Source: Candidatus Andeanibacterium colombiense (GTDB lineage Bacteria; Pseudomonadota; Alphaproteobacteria; Sphingomonadales; Sphingomonadaceae). Taken from it: DNA of 64,000 bases. Of the stretch, positions 25,480 through 34,914 are shown piece after piece. Position 1 is the stretch's first letter. Each line of letters opens with the position of its first letter. Location of the stretch: assembly GCA_029202985.1 (NCBI GenBank), contig CP119316.1, forward strand, positions 1,798,001 through 1,862,000, in the 5' to 3' direction. Below the pieces are notes generated by a model that saw only the letters and a program-made list of their open reading frames with translations, did no database searches and had not been told where the DNA came from. Both the position numbers and the translations under genes were made by a program.

Positions 25480-26033
25480 AGGCCCCTCTCCGCCATGCGC
25501 GCCCGGATCGTCGCCTTGGCGCGCGCTATCTGGTTTTCTACCGTCTTGGGCGCAAGGCCCAGGCGCCGGGCAACTTCGGCAACGGTGGTGTTCTGCCCGC
25601 TATAGGCGAGGAAGCATTCGCGCTGGCCGGCGGGCAGCTCGCCGATCACCTGCGTGAGATAGGCGACGGCCTGGCGCGCCTGGACCGCGCGTTCGAGCGA
25701 GGGCGCGCTGTCGGCCACGCCGCCCGGATCGGCGTCGCTGTCGGTCAGCAGCGAGCGGAAGCGGTGCTTGCGCAGCCAGTCGAGCGCGAGGTTCGCGGCG
25801 ATGCGGTGGAGATAGGCCTCGAGGTTCTCGTCGGTAAGCGGATGCGCGATCTGCGACACCCGCAGCCACACATCCTGCAGCAGCTCCTCCGCCGCGTCGG
25901 ACGATCCGGTCCGGCGCCGCAGCAGGCCGAACAGGCTGGGGCGCAACGAGAGATAGAGCTGCTCCAGCCCTGCCGCCCCGTCGCCCCGCGCGGATGCGAA
26001 AGAAACGACCTGTTTTTCGCTACCTCGATCCAA
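25470..26033 (-). CDS. FecI-family ECF sigma factor C
   Basis: A protein of 187 residues ending in GLWP, a C-terminal signature shared with sigma F, G and J (ELWP in I). Region 2: SDAAEELLQDVWLRVSQIAH and YLHRIAANLALDWLRKHRFR. Region 4: LPAGQRECFLAYSGQNTTVA then EVARRLGLAPKTVENQIARA. The N-terminus KQVVSFASARGD resembles that of sigma J. It shares a long promoter-like element with receptor C, consistent with autoregulation. It is cotranscribed with FecR C. Confidence 0.93.
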   Translation of the reverse strand: MDRGSEKQVVSFASARGDGAAGLEQLYLSLRPSLFGLLRRRTGSSDAAEELLQDVWLRVSQIAHPLTDENLEAYLHRIAANLALDWLRKHRFRSLLTDSDADPGGVADSAPSLERAVQARQAVAYLTQVIGELPAGQRECFLAYSGQNTTVAEVARRLGLAPKTVENQIARAKATIRARMAERGLWP

Positions 26034-26065
26034 ATGCCCGGCCCCGGATACGCATCCCTGCGTAA

Positions 26066-26095
26066 GGCCTAACGCATCGCGAAGCCAATACCCCC
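26066..26095 (-). promoter_or_regulatory. Cassette C promoter copy upstream of sigma C
   Basis: Minus-strand GGGGGTATTGG then CGTTAGGCC at the same 21-base distance as upstream of receptor C. It ends 32 bases before the sigma C start. Confidence 0.65.
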
Positions 26096-26164
26096 ACGCG
26101 GGATTGCGGAAAGGATCGCGCCGAACTATATTCGGTTTTAATTTAGACCGGTGTGGAGATCGCC

Positions 26165-26443
26165 ATGCGCTACTCGAGCCAAGTGAAACCGATCAGCTAT
26201 TTGAAGGCGCATGCGGCGGAAATCCTGCTCGATCTCGCCGAAAGGCGCGAACCGATGGTCATTACCCAAAACGGCGAGGCCAGGGCGGTAATCCAGGACG
26301 TGGCATCTTTCGAACAGATGCAAGAGACGCTTGCACTGCTGAAACTCCTCGCGCTTGGCAATCAGGATGTCGAAGCGGGCCGAACCATGCCCGCCCGCAA
26401 GGTGATCGAACGGCTCAGGGCGAAAACGCCCGCGCCGCGATGA
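26165..26443 (+). CDS. Phd/YefM-family antitoxin
   Basis: A protein of 92 residues with the Phd/YefM start (VKPISYLKAHAAEILLDLAE, REPMVITQNGEARAVIQDVA), a DNA-binding and dimerisation fold, and a C-terminal toxin-binding tail (ALLKLLALGNQDVEAGRTMP). It neutralises the ParE-like toxin encoded next and represses the operon. The ATG at 26165 has GGAG upstream. Its stop overlaps the toxin start (ATGA). An AT-rich promoter-like stretch lies at about 26125-26150. Confidence 0.9.
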   Translation: MRYSSQVKPISYLKAHAAEILLDLAERREPMVITQNGEARAVIQDVASFEQMQETLALLKLLALGNQDVEAGRTMPARKVIERLRAKTPAPR

Positions 26444-26775
26444 CGGGGAAATCGTTCGAGGTCGAACTGACCCGGGATGCCGAGGACGACCTTGAAGCGA
26501 TCCATGCCTGGCTGGCCGAACATCGCTCCGCAAAAGACGCCGATGCGTTGCTGGACGGCTTGCTGGAGGCTGTCGGCACGCTCGAGCAGTTTCCGCTTAG
26601 GGGCAGCGTTCCCGCCGAACTCGACGCGTTCGGCGTCCGGGAATACCGGCAGGTACTGTTCGCGCCGTACCGGCTGATCTATCGCGTGATCGGAACTACG
26701 GTGTTCGTCTTCGTGATCGCCGATGGCCGCCGCGATATGCAGGCATTGCTGGAGCGGCGCCTCCTCGCCAGATAG
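26440..26775 (+). CDS. ParE/RelE-family toxin
   Basis: A protein of 111 residues with the ParE-type sequence VELTRDAEDDLEAIHAWLAE and the late motif EYRQVLFAPYRLIYRVIGTT, VFVFVIADGRRDMQALLERR. RelE/ParE-superfamily toxins block gyrase or cut mRNA. It overlaps the antitoxin by four bases, the usual coupled arrangement. The pair sits between cassettes C and D and is the only such module in the window. Confidence 0.9.
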   Translation: MTGKSFEVELTRDAEDDLEAIHAWLAEHRSAKDADALLDGLLEAVGTLEQFPLRGSVPAELDAFGVREYRQVLFAPYRLIYRVIGTTVFVFVIADGRRDMQALLERRLLAR

Positions 26776-26781
26776 CGCAGC

Positions 26782-27174
26782 TCAGCCCGCCTGCTTGCGC
26801 CAGGGCACGAACTTGCCGAGCTGGACGAAACCGCGGGGGCTGTGCAGGCCGGGATCGACCAGTCTGACCACGTCGATCGAGCACAGCCGCGGGGTGTGGG
26901 TGTCCGTGACCATCACCGCGAAGCCGTCGAGCAGGTTCAGTCCCGACGCCGGGCGGTTCACATAGCGCGTGCCGTCGCGCATCTCATAGAGGATCGCGGT
27001 GTGATCGTAGATCTCGGCTGAGCGGATATTGCTCTGGGTGATGCAGTCGACGGGTTCGCCCGCGGTGCGATCCTTGAGTTCGATTGCGAGCTTGGCTTCG
27101 GCCGAGGGCGCGCTCTCGGCAAGCGCGGGCGCAGTCAGCGGGAGGAGGAGTAGCGAGGTCAGGAACAGCTTCAT
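26782..27174 (-). CDS. Small exported protein of unknown function
   Basis: A protein of 130 residues with a clean signal peptide (MKLFLTSLLLLPLTAPALAE). The mature part has two cysteines (PVDCITQSNIRSAEIYDHTA and RLCSIDVVRLVDPG) and the phrase ILYEMRDGTRYVNRPASGLN, a pattern I associate with small periplasmic proteins of sphingomonads without known role. The ATG at 27174 has GGAG seven bases upstream. It is convergent with the toxin gene, ending six bases away. No shared promoter element was found. Confidence 0.8.
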   Translation of the reverse strand: MKLFLTSLLLLPLTAPALAESAPSAEAKLAIELKDRTAGEPVDCITQSNIRSAEIYDHTAILYEMRDGTRYVNRPASGLNLLDGFAVMVTDTHTPRLCSIDVVRLVDPGLHSPRGFVQLGKFVPWRKQAG

Positions 27175-27319
27175 CGGAGGGCTCCTATGCGTGCGGGCAG
27201 AGCCTATCACGGCGCGATGAACCCTGCCTGATGACGCGTAAACGAGCCGGCGGCGGGACGGTGCCAAACGGAAGGCGGGCGAAACCCGATTTGCCGGCCC
27301 TCCGTCTTGTAGACTCAAC

Positions 27320-30145
27320 TCACCACTTGGCGTGGAGCGATGCGGTGTAGCTGCGCGGGGCGCCGTACCAATGACCAGCCAGAACGCCATTCCCAGTAGT
27401 CTGGTAATAGGTCTTGTCGAGAATATTCTCGAGATTGAGGGCCAGCGACCAGGTATCGGACAAATTGTAGTCGATCCGTGCCGAGAGCAATGCATATGCC
27501 GGGACGGTGAACTCGTATTGCACTCTGCTGGGGTTCGCGGGGTCGGTATTCGGTGCACAGGTTTGTGCGCCAGTAACCGGATTCGGATTGCCCACGAATC
27601 TCACGCAAGTGTATCCTGTGCGGTATCCGGATGACTGGCCATTGACGCCGCCCGAGATGGCGAGCTTGGAAAGCAGGCCCACCCGGCCCGCGGCAGCGAA
27701 ATCATAGCTCATCCATAGTTTGTAGAGCTGCTTCGGCTGGATGGAGACGAACGGCGTGCCTTCGTTCGATCCCCAGGAACTGCCTTCATATGTGTTGGCG
27801 CTGTAGGTGTAGCTCGCCGAGATCTGCCAGCCCGGCAGGATCTCACCGGTTGCTTCGAAATCGATGCCTTGGCTTTGGCGGACCTGGTTGGGATCAACGA
27901 TGTTACAGCAGTAGATGCCCGGACTTACCTCTATGAAATCCGGATTATCCGGATCGCCTGTTCCGTAACCTTTTTGCCTGAGGCGATAAGCGGCCAGCGA
28001 AATATTCAAGCGTCCGCCCCGCGCCGCCCATTTGATCCCGCCTTCCCAATTAGCGCCGGTAACGGGGGGTAGCGGATTAAGATCGACATCGACGTAATAG
28101 GCTTGGCTTTGATAGATGTCGGTATAGCCAGCGTAAATGCTCAGAGCCTTGGTCACATCGAACGACAGGTTGATCGCCGGCGGCCAGCTGAAGTCATCGC
28201 CTTTGTAAGGGGTCGCCGGGGGCGTGTCGTAAACGTCGCCGATCGCCTTCCCCGCGCACGCGTCGGACGTGGTCGTGCAGAGATATTCCACGCCGTAGTT
28301 GTATGAATAACGGCTCCAGTGAAGGGATGTCGTCAGATGCAGGCGGTCGAAAGCGGTGAGCCTGAGGTTGATGTAGGCGCCGTATTGAACCTGTCCGTTT
28401 CCAGGATAGCGATATGACGGCAGCGGGTTGCGCGGTTCGGTATAGAGCGGATTGCTCGGGTCGAAGTCGAGCACATCGAGCGGCGGGTTGGTGGGAATGC
28501 TGCCTGCGGGGCAACCGCCCTCACCGTAATCGTTGCAATAGGTCGATCCGCCTGGATAAGGCTGGTAGCCTGGCGGCGATATCGAAATCAGATCGTCGTA
28601 GCCCAGCGTGTTCACGCCGTTGCTGGACGAACGATTGACGCCGATCGTCACTTCCTGGCGCTGCCCGAATACCGTGAATGAACCGGCGAGCGTGCCCTCC
28701 GCGGAAAACTGGCTGCTCTTGAGGTCGTAGTAGGAACCGTACAGCTGCGGCCCCAGCCCGTTGGTCGGGTTCACCGCGCCCTGATTGTAGCCGATCTTGC
28801 GCGTGCTGCCTTGGGTGTTGCGGGTCAGATCGAACTTGGCGGTCCAATCCTCACCGATCTTCTGTTCGACCGAACCGAAGAACTCGGTCGTGTCGAAATC
28901 CCAACGATTCCAATCGAAGCACAGGCAGGTCGAACGCGGCAATTTCAAATCATCGCCGTTCAAGTAGCGCGGCAGGCCGTTCTGCCACGGCACGCTGTCC
29001 TGCCGGGTATAATTGATCCCTGCGGTCACGAGCGTGGTCGGCGTCACGTCCAGTTCCGCGATGCCATAGATCAGGGTCTTGTTGTCCTTTGCGGTTTCGT
29101 AGAAGTGGTGGTTGTCCTGATAGGTCATCACCAACCGGCCGCGCAGCTTGCCATCGAGTGCGAGCGGGGAGGTGGCATCGGTAACAACGCGATAATCGCT
29201 CCAGCTTCCGGCCTGCGCCTCGACGCTGATTTGGGCGTGATCGAGCGGTTTCTTGCGAACGAGATTCACGGTGCCACCGGGATCGCCATAGCTACCGAAC
29301 TGACCCGCGGCACCCCGAAGCAGTTCCACATGGTCATAGATCGACATGTCGATCTGAGGCGAGTAATTATAGTTGGTCGACAGCGGCGCCCCACCATCGA
29401 CCTGGATGCTCGTGATAGCAAATCCGCGGGAATAGAAGGTGTTGTCGAGGGTGGTTGGGCCTTGCGCAAGGGTTACGCCCGGCAATTGCCGCATCGCCGT
29501 GGTGAAATCCGTGACATTCTGCTGTTCCAACCGCTCACTCGTCAGCACCGAAATCGACTGCGGGACATCCTTCAGGGCCTGTGGTACCTTACTCCCGATG
29601 GTCAGCGCGCCGCTGGTAAAACTCCCGGTCCCCTCAGTCGCGGTGATGTCGCGTGAGCCGTTTACACCGTTCACCCCGGCCGCCTGCCCGGCGCCGCCGA
29701 ACCAGGGCGAGCCCTGCACGCCCTCGACGTTCACTGCGGCGGTTACCTGCTCGCCGTCCGCGGCTGCCACGCCGGGCGCGCGGATGGTCGCGTTGTTGCC
29801 CGAGATATTGGCGACGAGGCCGGTGCCGGCAAGCAGGTGGGCGAGCGCATCGCGCGGACTCAGCGTGCCACTGACCGCGGCGGAACGCTTGCCCGCGACC
29901 AGATCGGTCGAATAGCCGAGCTGGATTCCGGTTTGTTCGGCGAAGCGGCGCAGAGCCTCGCCCAGCGGCTGGGCAGGTATGTCGACCCGCGTTGCGCTTT
30001 CCGCCTTGGCGGGGGACACGTCCTGCGCCCGCGCGGCGGTCGGCGATGCCAGCGCCGCGACGGCCGCCAGCGATAGCGCCGCCCATGACGTGCCGCCAGC
30101 CAGCCTGCGCCGATATGCCCCGCCCGCGAAATTCATCTTGCTCAT
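27320..30145 (-). CDS. TonB-dependent transducer receptor D
   Basis: A protein of 941 residues. The ATG at 30145 has GGGGG five bases upstream, as in the other receptors; an upstream ATG at 30172 lacks one. STN domain (VDIPAQPLGEALRRFAEQTG), EQVTAAV as a divergent TonB-box region, and the conserved block with SPWFGG instead of SPYFGG. Loops: STCLCFDWNR (CxC present), TYCNDYGEGGCPAGS, CTTTSDAC, GIYCCNIVDPN and a late C...C pair, so all five cysteine motifs are present. It follows sigma D and FecR D. Confidence 0.95.
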   Translation of the reverse strand: MSKMNFAGGAYRRRLAGGTSWAALSLAAVAALASPTAARAQDVSPAKAESATRVDIPAQPLGEALRRFAEQTGIQLGYSTDLVAGKRSAAVSGTLSPRDALAHLLAGTGLVANISGNNATIRAPGVAAADGEQVTAAVNVEGVQGSPWFGGAGQAAGVNGVNGSRDITATEGTGSFTSGALTIGSKVPQALKDVPQSISVLTSERLEQQNVTDFTTAMRQLPGVTLAQGPTTLDNTFYSRGFAITSIQVDGGAPLSTNYNYSPQIDMSIYDHVELLRGAAGQFGSYGDPGGTVNLVRKKPLDHAQISVEAQAGSWSDYRVVTDATSPLALDGKLRGRLVMTYQDNHHFYETAKDNKTLIYGIAELDVTPTTLVTAGINYTRQDSVPWQNGLPRYLNGDDLKLPRSTCLCFDWNRWDFDTTEFFGSVEQKIGEDWTAKFDLTRNTQGSTRKIGYNQGAVNPTNGLGPQLYGSYYDLKSSQFSAEGTLAGSFTVFGQRQEVTIGVNRSSSNGVNTLGYDDLISISPPGYQPYPGGSTYCNDYGEGGCPAGSIPTNPPLDVLDFDPSNPLYTEPRNPLPSYRYPGNGQVQYGAYINLRLTAFDRLHLTTSLHWSRYSYNYGVEYLCTTTSDACAGKAIGDVYDTPPATPYKGDDFSWPPAINLSFDVTKALSIYAGYTDIYQSQAYYVDVDLNPLPPVTGANWEGGIKWAARGGRLNISLAAYRLRQKGYGTGDPDNPDFIEVSPGIYCCNIVDPNQVRQSQGIDFEATGEILPGWQISASYTYSANTYEGSSWGSNEGTPFVSIQPKQLYKLWMSYDFAAAGRVGLLSKLAISGGVNGQSSGYRTGYTCVRFVGNPNPVTGAQTCAPNTDPANPSRVQYEFTVPAYALLSARIDYNLSDTWSLALNLENILDKTYYQTTGNGVLAGHWYGAPRSYTASLHAKW

Positions 30146-30204
30146 CGTAACCCCCGTACCGGTTAAAGCCATCGCTTCCTCTCGTCGGGGAAGCCTTCAT
30201 GGGG

Positions 30205-30233
30205 CAGACGAACGGCTTGGGGCGCGCCCTAAC
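30205..30233 (-). promoter_or_regulatory. Possible receptor D promoter (CGTCT type)
   Basis: Minus-strand GTTAGGGC then CGTCTG, 23 bases start to start, as at receptors B and E. It lies between FecR D and receptor D. Confidence 0.4.
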
Positions 30234-30294
30234 CGATGTGCTGAAATAAAGCGCGTCGCCGCGGCCGACAGGCTCGGACGAAGGGGTTTGCGAG

Positions 30295-31260
30295 CTAGGA
30301 AACGATCGTCAGGAACGGCGTTACATGCCGTACGCCGAGGCGCTGGGTGCGGGCGAGGATGCCCACTGCCGTGCGTGCATCGCCGGTCGAGAACACGCCG
30401 CTGACCCGGCGCGAGGCCGCGGCCCGATCGAGCAGCACGATATAGCCCGCATCGTAGCGTTGGAGTTCATGCAGCGCATCGTCCAGCCGCATGCCTTCGA
30501 TCACCAGCCGACCGTTGCACCACGCGAGCCGTTCGCCCGGATCGAACGCACGCGGCGCGGTCACCGCGCCGCGGTGCCAGCTTGCCTCGACCCCCGCGCC
30601 GATCGTCCTGCCGGCGCCGCCGCTTTCGACATAGACCCGCCCCTCGGTGACCGAAACCGTCGCATCGTGGCCATCGCGGCGCACCGCGAATTGCGTGCCG
30701 ACCGCGGTCGCAACCCCGTCGCCGCCATAGACCTTGAACGGATGGGCCGCATCGTGCGCGACCTTGAAGAACGCCGTTCCGGCGCGCAGATCGACCCGCC
30801 GCACGCCCTGTTCGCGGCTGAAATCGAGCGCCGCGCCCGCATCGAGCAACGCGACGCTGCCGTCGGCCAGAGTGACCCGCCGGGGCACCCCGCCCCGCGC
30901 CTCGTAATCCGCCGCCCACAGCGGCGAGCCGAGCGCCGCCGGCACCGCCACCGCCAGCACCAGCGTGGCGGCCAGCGCCCCGGCCGCGCGCCGCAAGCCC
31001 CGCCCGCGCCGCGCCCGCCCGGCCGCGAGCGAATCCTGTTCGCGAAACGCCGCGCGATAGCCGCCGCTGCGCTGCCAGACCCGTCGCGCCTCGGCGAAGG
31101 CGGTCTCCTGTTCCGGGCTCTGCGCGCGCCACGCGGCGAGCGCGTCGAACTCCGATTCGTCCATCTCGCCCGAGGCGAGCCGCACGACCCACGCCTGCGC
31201 GGCATCGCGCAGCGCGTCGGGCGCGCCATCGTTGGCCGGGTCGGGCAATGCATCGTGCAT
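30295..31260 (-). CDS. FecR-family anti-sigma regulator D
   Basis: A protein of 321 residues with DUF4880 segment (AQAWVVRLASGEMDESEFDA), transmembrane helix (ALAATLVLAVAVPAALG), FecR domain (TLADGSVALLDAGAALDFSR; TAFFKVAHDAAHPFKVYGGD; ATAVGTQFAVRRD) and STN-like end (LQRYDAGYIVLLDRAAASRR). The ATG at 31260 was preferred to a TTG five codons upstream because GAAGAGAG precedes it at a suitable distance. It follows sigma D by 45 bases. Confidence 0.9.
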   Translation of the reverse strand: MHDALPDPANDGAPDALRDAAQAWVVRLASGEMDESEFDALAAWRAQSPEQETAFAEARRVWQRSGGYRAAFREQDSLAAGRARRGRGLRRAAGALAATLVLAVAVPAALGSPLWAADYEARGGVPRRVTLADGSVALLDAGAALDFSREQGVRRVDLRAGTAFFKVAHDAAHPFKVYGGDGVATAVGTQFAVRRDGHDATVSVTEGRVYVESGGAGRTIGAGVEASWHRGAVTAPRAFDPGERLAWCNGRLVIEGMRLDDALHELQRYDAGYIVLLDRAAASRRVSGVFSTGDARTAVGILARTQRLGVRHVTPFLTIVS

Positions 31261-31305
31261 TTTCGCTCTCTTCAAAGCACAGGGACGAGCCGCGCGCGCT
31301 CTTCC

Positions 31306-31863
31306 CTAACCCTCGCTCCACCCGCCATCGACCCCATCATCGGACATGGCGGCGGCCAGGCGGGCCATCGCCTTGCGCATATGCTTTTCGACCGCGACGG
31401 TCGAGATGCCGAAACGCTCGGCGATTTCGCGCTGGGTAACGCCTTCGAAGCGGTTGAGGATGAATATCTCGCGGCAGCGGTCGGGCAGGGTCGCGATCAC
31501 CGCCAGCGTCCGCCGGACCTCGTCGAGCGCGACCAGCTGGCGCTCCGGATTGACCTCGTCCGCGTCCTCCCACAGCAGTTCATGCGCCTGGCGCCGCAAT
31601 TCGGCGCGGCGGTTCTCGACCCGCAGATGATCGAGCGCGAGATTGTCGGCCGCCTGCAGCAGCAGCGCGCGCGGATTACGGATCGCCGGAATCGCGCCGA
31701 GCCGTTCGAGCCTGAGATAGAGTTCCTGCGCCAAATCCTCGGCCAGCGACGGGCTGCCGAGCCGCCGGCGCAGGCGCCCGAGCAGTTCGGGCCGGTGCTC
31801 GCAATAGGCCGCGAACAGGGCAACCGCCCCGCCCCCACCCTTGATCGCTCCGCCATCCGCCAT
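31306..31863 (-). CDS. FecI-family ECF sigma factor D
   Basis: A protein of 185 residues with region 2 (SLAEDLAQELYLRLERLGAI; NPRALLLQAADNLALDHLRV) and region 4 (LPDRCREIFILNRFEGVTQR, EIAERFGISTVAVEKHMRKA). Region 4 closely resembles that of sigma A (AVEKHMR-AMA-LA in both), so these two cassettes are close relatives. The CGTT element lies 38 bases upstream of the ATG. Confidence 0.92.
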   Translation of the reverse strand: MADGGAIKGGGGAVALFAAYCEHRPELLGRLRRRLGSPSLAEDLAQELYLRLERLGAIPAIRNPRALLLQAADNLALDHLRVENRRAELRRQAHELLWEDADEVNPERQLVALDEVRRTLAVIATLPDRCREIFILNRFEGVTQREIAERFGISTVAVEKHMRKAMARLAAAMSDDGVDGGWSEG

Positions 31864-31901
31864 GCCAGTATCACCGCCAGCCGCTGCTCGTTGCCTTGGA
31901 A

Positions 31902-31928
31902 AACGAGCGGCGGGGGGAAGGATGACAA
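31902..31928 (-). promoter_or_regulatory. Shared CGTT-type promoter element upstream of sigma D
   Basis: Minus-strand TTGTCATC and CGCTCGTT at the 23-base spacing. GCTCGTT is repeated inverted (AACGAGC) nine bases further on, spanning 31886-31908. Confidence 0.65.
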
Positions 31929-31960
31929 TCGGGGGCAGCGATTGGGGCGGCCGGAACGCG

Positions 31961-31993
31961 AAAGGCCGACGAGATCGGGTCTCGCCGGCCTTT
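31961..31993 (-). terminator. Terminator after receptor E
   Basis: A 14-base stem AAAGGCCGGCGAGA/TCTCGTCGGCCTTT (one G-U pair) 13 bases past the receptor E stop. Confidence 0.7.
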
Positions 31994-32006
31994 GCGGACG
32001 CTCAGC

Positions 32007-34820
32007 TCACCATTTGGCGCTGAGTGTCGCGGTGAAGCTGCGCGGTTCGCCGTACCAATTGCCGCTGTAGACGCTCTCGGCCGTCTGGTAATACGTCTTG
32101 TCGAGGATATTCTCCAGATTGACTGCGAGTGACCAGATTTTCGAGAAGCGATAATCGATCCGCCCCGACAGTACCGCATAGGCCGGCACGGTGAATTCAT
32201 AGGGCTTCTCGGGGCTCTCGCAGGCGCTGACGCCCAGTGCATTCGGGGGGCCGAGATCGTCGCAGGCGAATCCGGCGCGATAGCCGGAGGACTGGCCGTT
32301 GATGCCGGCCGAAAGCGTCAGGCCCGAGAGCCAGCCCGCCTTTCCGGCCGTCCCGAAATCGTAGCTCGTCCAGATCTTGTAGAGATGTTCCGGGGCGATC
32401 GTCACGAACGGCAGGCCCGCGCTGTCGGCGAAGGTGGTGCCCTCCATCTTGTTCCGGCTGAAGGTATAGCTGGCGGCGATCTGCCATCCCGCGGCCAGTT
32501 CCCCGGTCATCTCTGCATCGATGCCGTCGCTGTGCAATCGCTGGTTGGGATCGGAGGCGTAGCAGCAGTTCAGATGATCGCCGATCGTGGCGTTGGGAAC
32601 GCGCCGTCCGTTGCTGGCGACGAAATAATAATAGATTCCGTTCGCCATGTCCTCATCAGTGACATTGGAATCATAGGCGCCGTCGAGCGCCGCGAAACCC
32701 TTCTGCCGGATCCGGTAACCGGCGACGGAAACGTTCAGCCGCCCGTCTGGAGACTGCCATTTCAATCCCGCCTCGACATTCGATCCGGTAAGCGGGTCGA
32801 GCCCGTTGAGATCGCCATCCAGATACAGCGCCTGGCTGACGTAGATGTCGGTATAGCCGACGTAGGCGGAAAGGTTGCGCGTCACGTCGTAGGAAAGCGA
32901 GACGGCGGGCGGCCAGCTGAAATCCGTAGTGCGATAGTTTTGGCGGTAATCGTCTCCGACCACGTCCCCGATCGCTTGTCCCGGGCAATAGACCGGCGCG
33001 GTGCACAGCGACTGCATCAGATATTCGCTGTCGTAGCGGCTCCAGCGGAAACCCGCGACGAGGTGCAGCCGGTCGAATGCGGTCAGGCGCAAGTTCGCAT
33101 AGGCGGTCGTCTCGACGTCGCCGTAAACCGGATAGCCGGTCTGCGGCAGCGGATTGCGGGGCTCGGTGTAGAGCGGATCATGCGGATCGAAACCCAGCAC
33201 ATCGGCCGGCGGCCGCGAACCGTTCAGCGATCCGTAATAATATTCCGGCCCGCCAGCATAAGGTTGGTAGGGCTCTGCAGCCGTACCGTAGATCATGCCG
33301 GAATAGGCCAGCTGCCCGCCCCCGTCGTGATGCACGCGGTTGATGCCGGCGGTGATTTCCTGCCGCTGACCGAATATCTCGAACGACCCGGACAAGGTCG
33401 CCTCGATGCTGTTCTGCGTGCTCGCGAAGTCCGAATAGCTTCCGCTCAGCGTCGGCCCGGCGCCCGTCAGCGGGTTTACCGGGCCATAGCTGTAGGCGAC
33501 CTTGCGAACGCTCGTCTGGCGGTTGCGGGTGAAGTTGATCTTCGCGGTCCAGTCATCGCCGAGTTTCTGCTCGACCCCGGCGAAGAGTTCGGTGGTATCG
33601 AAATCCCACCGGTTCCAGTCGAAGCACAGGCAGGTCGAACGCGGCAGCTTTAGGTCGCCTCCACTCTGATAGCGCGGCAGGCCGTATAGCCACGGAACGC
33701 TGTTCTGCTTGGTGTGGCTCACGCCCGCGGTGACCAGCGTGGTCGGCGTCGCGTCGAGTTCGGCAATGCCATAGAGCAGTGTCTTGTCGTCCTTGGCGGT
33801 ATCGTAGAAATAGCGCCGATCCTGCCAGGTCGTGACCAGGCGCCCGCGCAGCCGGCCGTCGAGCGCGAGCGGGGCGGTCGCATCGAGCATCACCCGGTAA
33901 TTGCTCCAACTCCCGATCTGCGCTTCGGCAAGCACCTGCGCATGATCGAGCGGCTTCTTGCGGACGAGATTGATCGTGCCCGAAGGATCGCCATAGCCGT
34001 TGAAGGTTCCGGCCGCGCCGCGCAGCAGTTCGACGTGATCGTATTGCGCCATGTCGATCAGGGGCTGATAGGCAGTGCCCCCGCCAAACGACGTCGACAG
34101 CGGCGCGCCGCCGTCGACCTGGATGCTGGTGACCGCGAACCCGCGCGAATAGAAGGTCGTCTGGAGGTTGTTGCTTCCGCCCTCGGCAGTGGCGTTGCCC
34201 TGGACCAGCGAAATTCCGGGCAATTGCTTCATCGCCGTCGTGAAGTCCGTCACATTCTGCTGCGCCAGCCGCTCGCTGGTCAGCACCGAGATCGACTGCG
34301 GCACGTCCTTCAGCGCCTGCGGCACCTTGCTCCCGATCGTCAGCGCGCCCGAGGTAAAGCTTCCGGTCCCCTCGGTCGCGGTGATGTCGCGCGAGCCGTT
34401 CACGCCGTTCACCCCGGCAGTCACCCCGGCGCCCCCGAAGTATGGCGAACCCTGTGCACCCTCAACGCGGACGGCTCCGGTGATCACCTCGCCGTCCGCC
34501 GCGGTAGGGCGGTCGATCGTGATGGCCCCCGACCCGGTCACGCGGAAGGTCAGCCCGGTCCCGGCGAGGATTCGCTGGAGCGCGGCCTCGGCGGTCATCG
34601 TGCCCTTTACCCCGCCGCTCTTGACCCCGCTGGTGAGCTCGGAGGAATAGATCAGTTGCAGCCCGGTCTCGTCGGTCAATTCGACCAGCGCCCCTTCGAG
34701 CGGCTGGGCCGCGATGTCGAAACCGTAGCTCTTCGAGGTCTGCGCCGCAGCAGGCGCGGCAATGCCCGCCGCGAGCGCGACGGAAGCGGTGGCAAGCAGA
34801 CAAGCCTGCAATATCCTCAT
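32007..34820 (-). CDS. TonB-dependent transducer receptor E
   Basis: A protein of 937 residues with signal peptide, STN domain (YGFDIAAQPLEGALVELTDE), EVITGAV box and a conserved block in which AGQAAG is replaced by AGVTAG. It carries an insertion before the plug loops (QGNATAEGGSNNLQTTFYSR) and a longer loop (STSFGGGTAYQPLIDMAQYD in place of the usual MSIYD). STCLCFDWNR, CTAPVYC and HLNCCYASDP are present, but the loop after YQPYAGGPEY is the cysteine-free YYGSLNG type. It is the most divergent barrel in the middle of the array. Start supported by AGGGGG. Confidence 0.95.
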   Translation of the reverse strand: MRILQACLLATASVALAAGIAAPAAAQTSKSYGFDIAAQPLEGALVELTDETGLQLIYSSELTSGVKSGGVKGTMTAEAALQRILAGTGLTFRVTGSGAITIDRPTAADGEVITGAVRVEGAQGSPYFGGAGVTAGVNGVNGSRDITATEGTGSFTSGALTIGSKVPQALKDVPQSISVLTSERLAQQNVTDFTTAMKQLPGISLVQGNATAEGGSNNLQTTFYSRGFAVTSIQVDGGAPLSTSFGGGTAYQPLIDMAQYDHVELLRGAAGTFNGYGDPSGTINLVRKKPLDHAQVLAEAQIGSWSNYRVMLDATAPLALDGRLRGRLVTTWQDRRYFYDTAKDDKTLLYGIAELDATPTTLVTAGVSHTKQNSVPWLYGLPRYQSGGDLKLPRSTCLCFDWNRWDFDTTELFAGVEQKLGDDWTAKINFTRNRQTSVRKVAYSYGPVNPLTGAGPTLSGSYSDFASTQNSIEATLSGSFEIFGQRQEITAGINRVHHDGGGQLAYSGMIYGTAAEPYQPYAGGPEYYYGSLNGSRPPADVLGFDPHDPLYTEPRNPLPQTGYPVYGDVETTAYANLRLTAFDRLHLVAGFRWSRYDSEYLMQSLCTAPVYCPGQAIGDVVGDDYRQNYRTTDFSWPPAVSLSYDVTRNLSAYVGYTDIYVSQALYLDGDLNGLDPLTGSNVEAGLKWQSPDGRLNVSVAGYRIRQKGFAALDGAYDSNVTDEDMANGIYYYFVASNGRRVPNATIGDHLNCCYASDPNQRLHSDGIDAEMTGELAAGWQIAASYTFSRNKMEGTTFADSAGLPFVTIAPEHLYKIWTSYDFGTAGKAGWLSGLTLSAGINGQSSGYRAGFACDDLGPPNALGVSACESPEKPYEFTVPAYAVLSGRIDYRFSKIWSLAVNLENILDKTYYQTAESVYSGNWYGEPRSFTATLSAKW

Positions 34821-34873
34821 GGAAACCCCCTATGGCCCATCTTCCGCCCCGTGCGGAAGGATGTTCGGCCATG

Positions 34874-34902
34874 GAGACGGGGAACGCGCGGTTTTCTGAA
34901 CC
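34874..34902 (-). promoter_or_regulatory. Possible receptor E promoter (CGTCT type)
   Basis: Minus-strand GGTTCAGA then CGTCTC, 23 bases start to start, directly after the FecR E stop. Compare receptors B and D. Confidence 0.4.
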
Positions 34903-34914
34903 GGGTTGCGAAAA

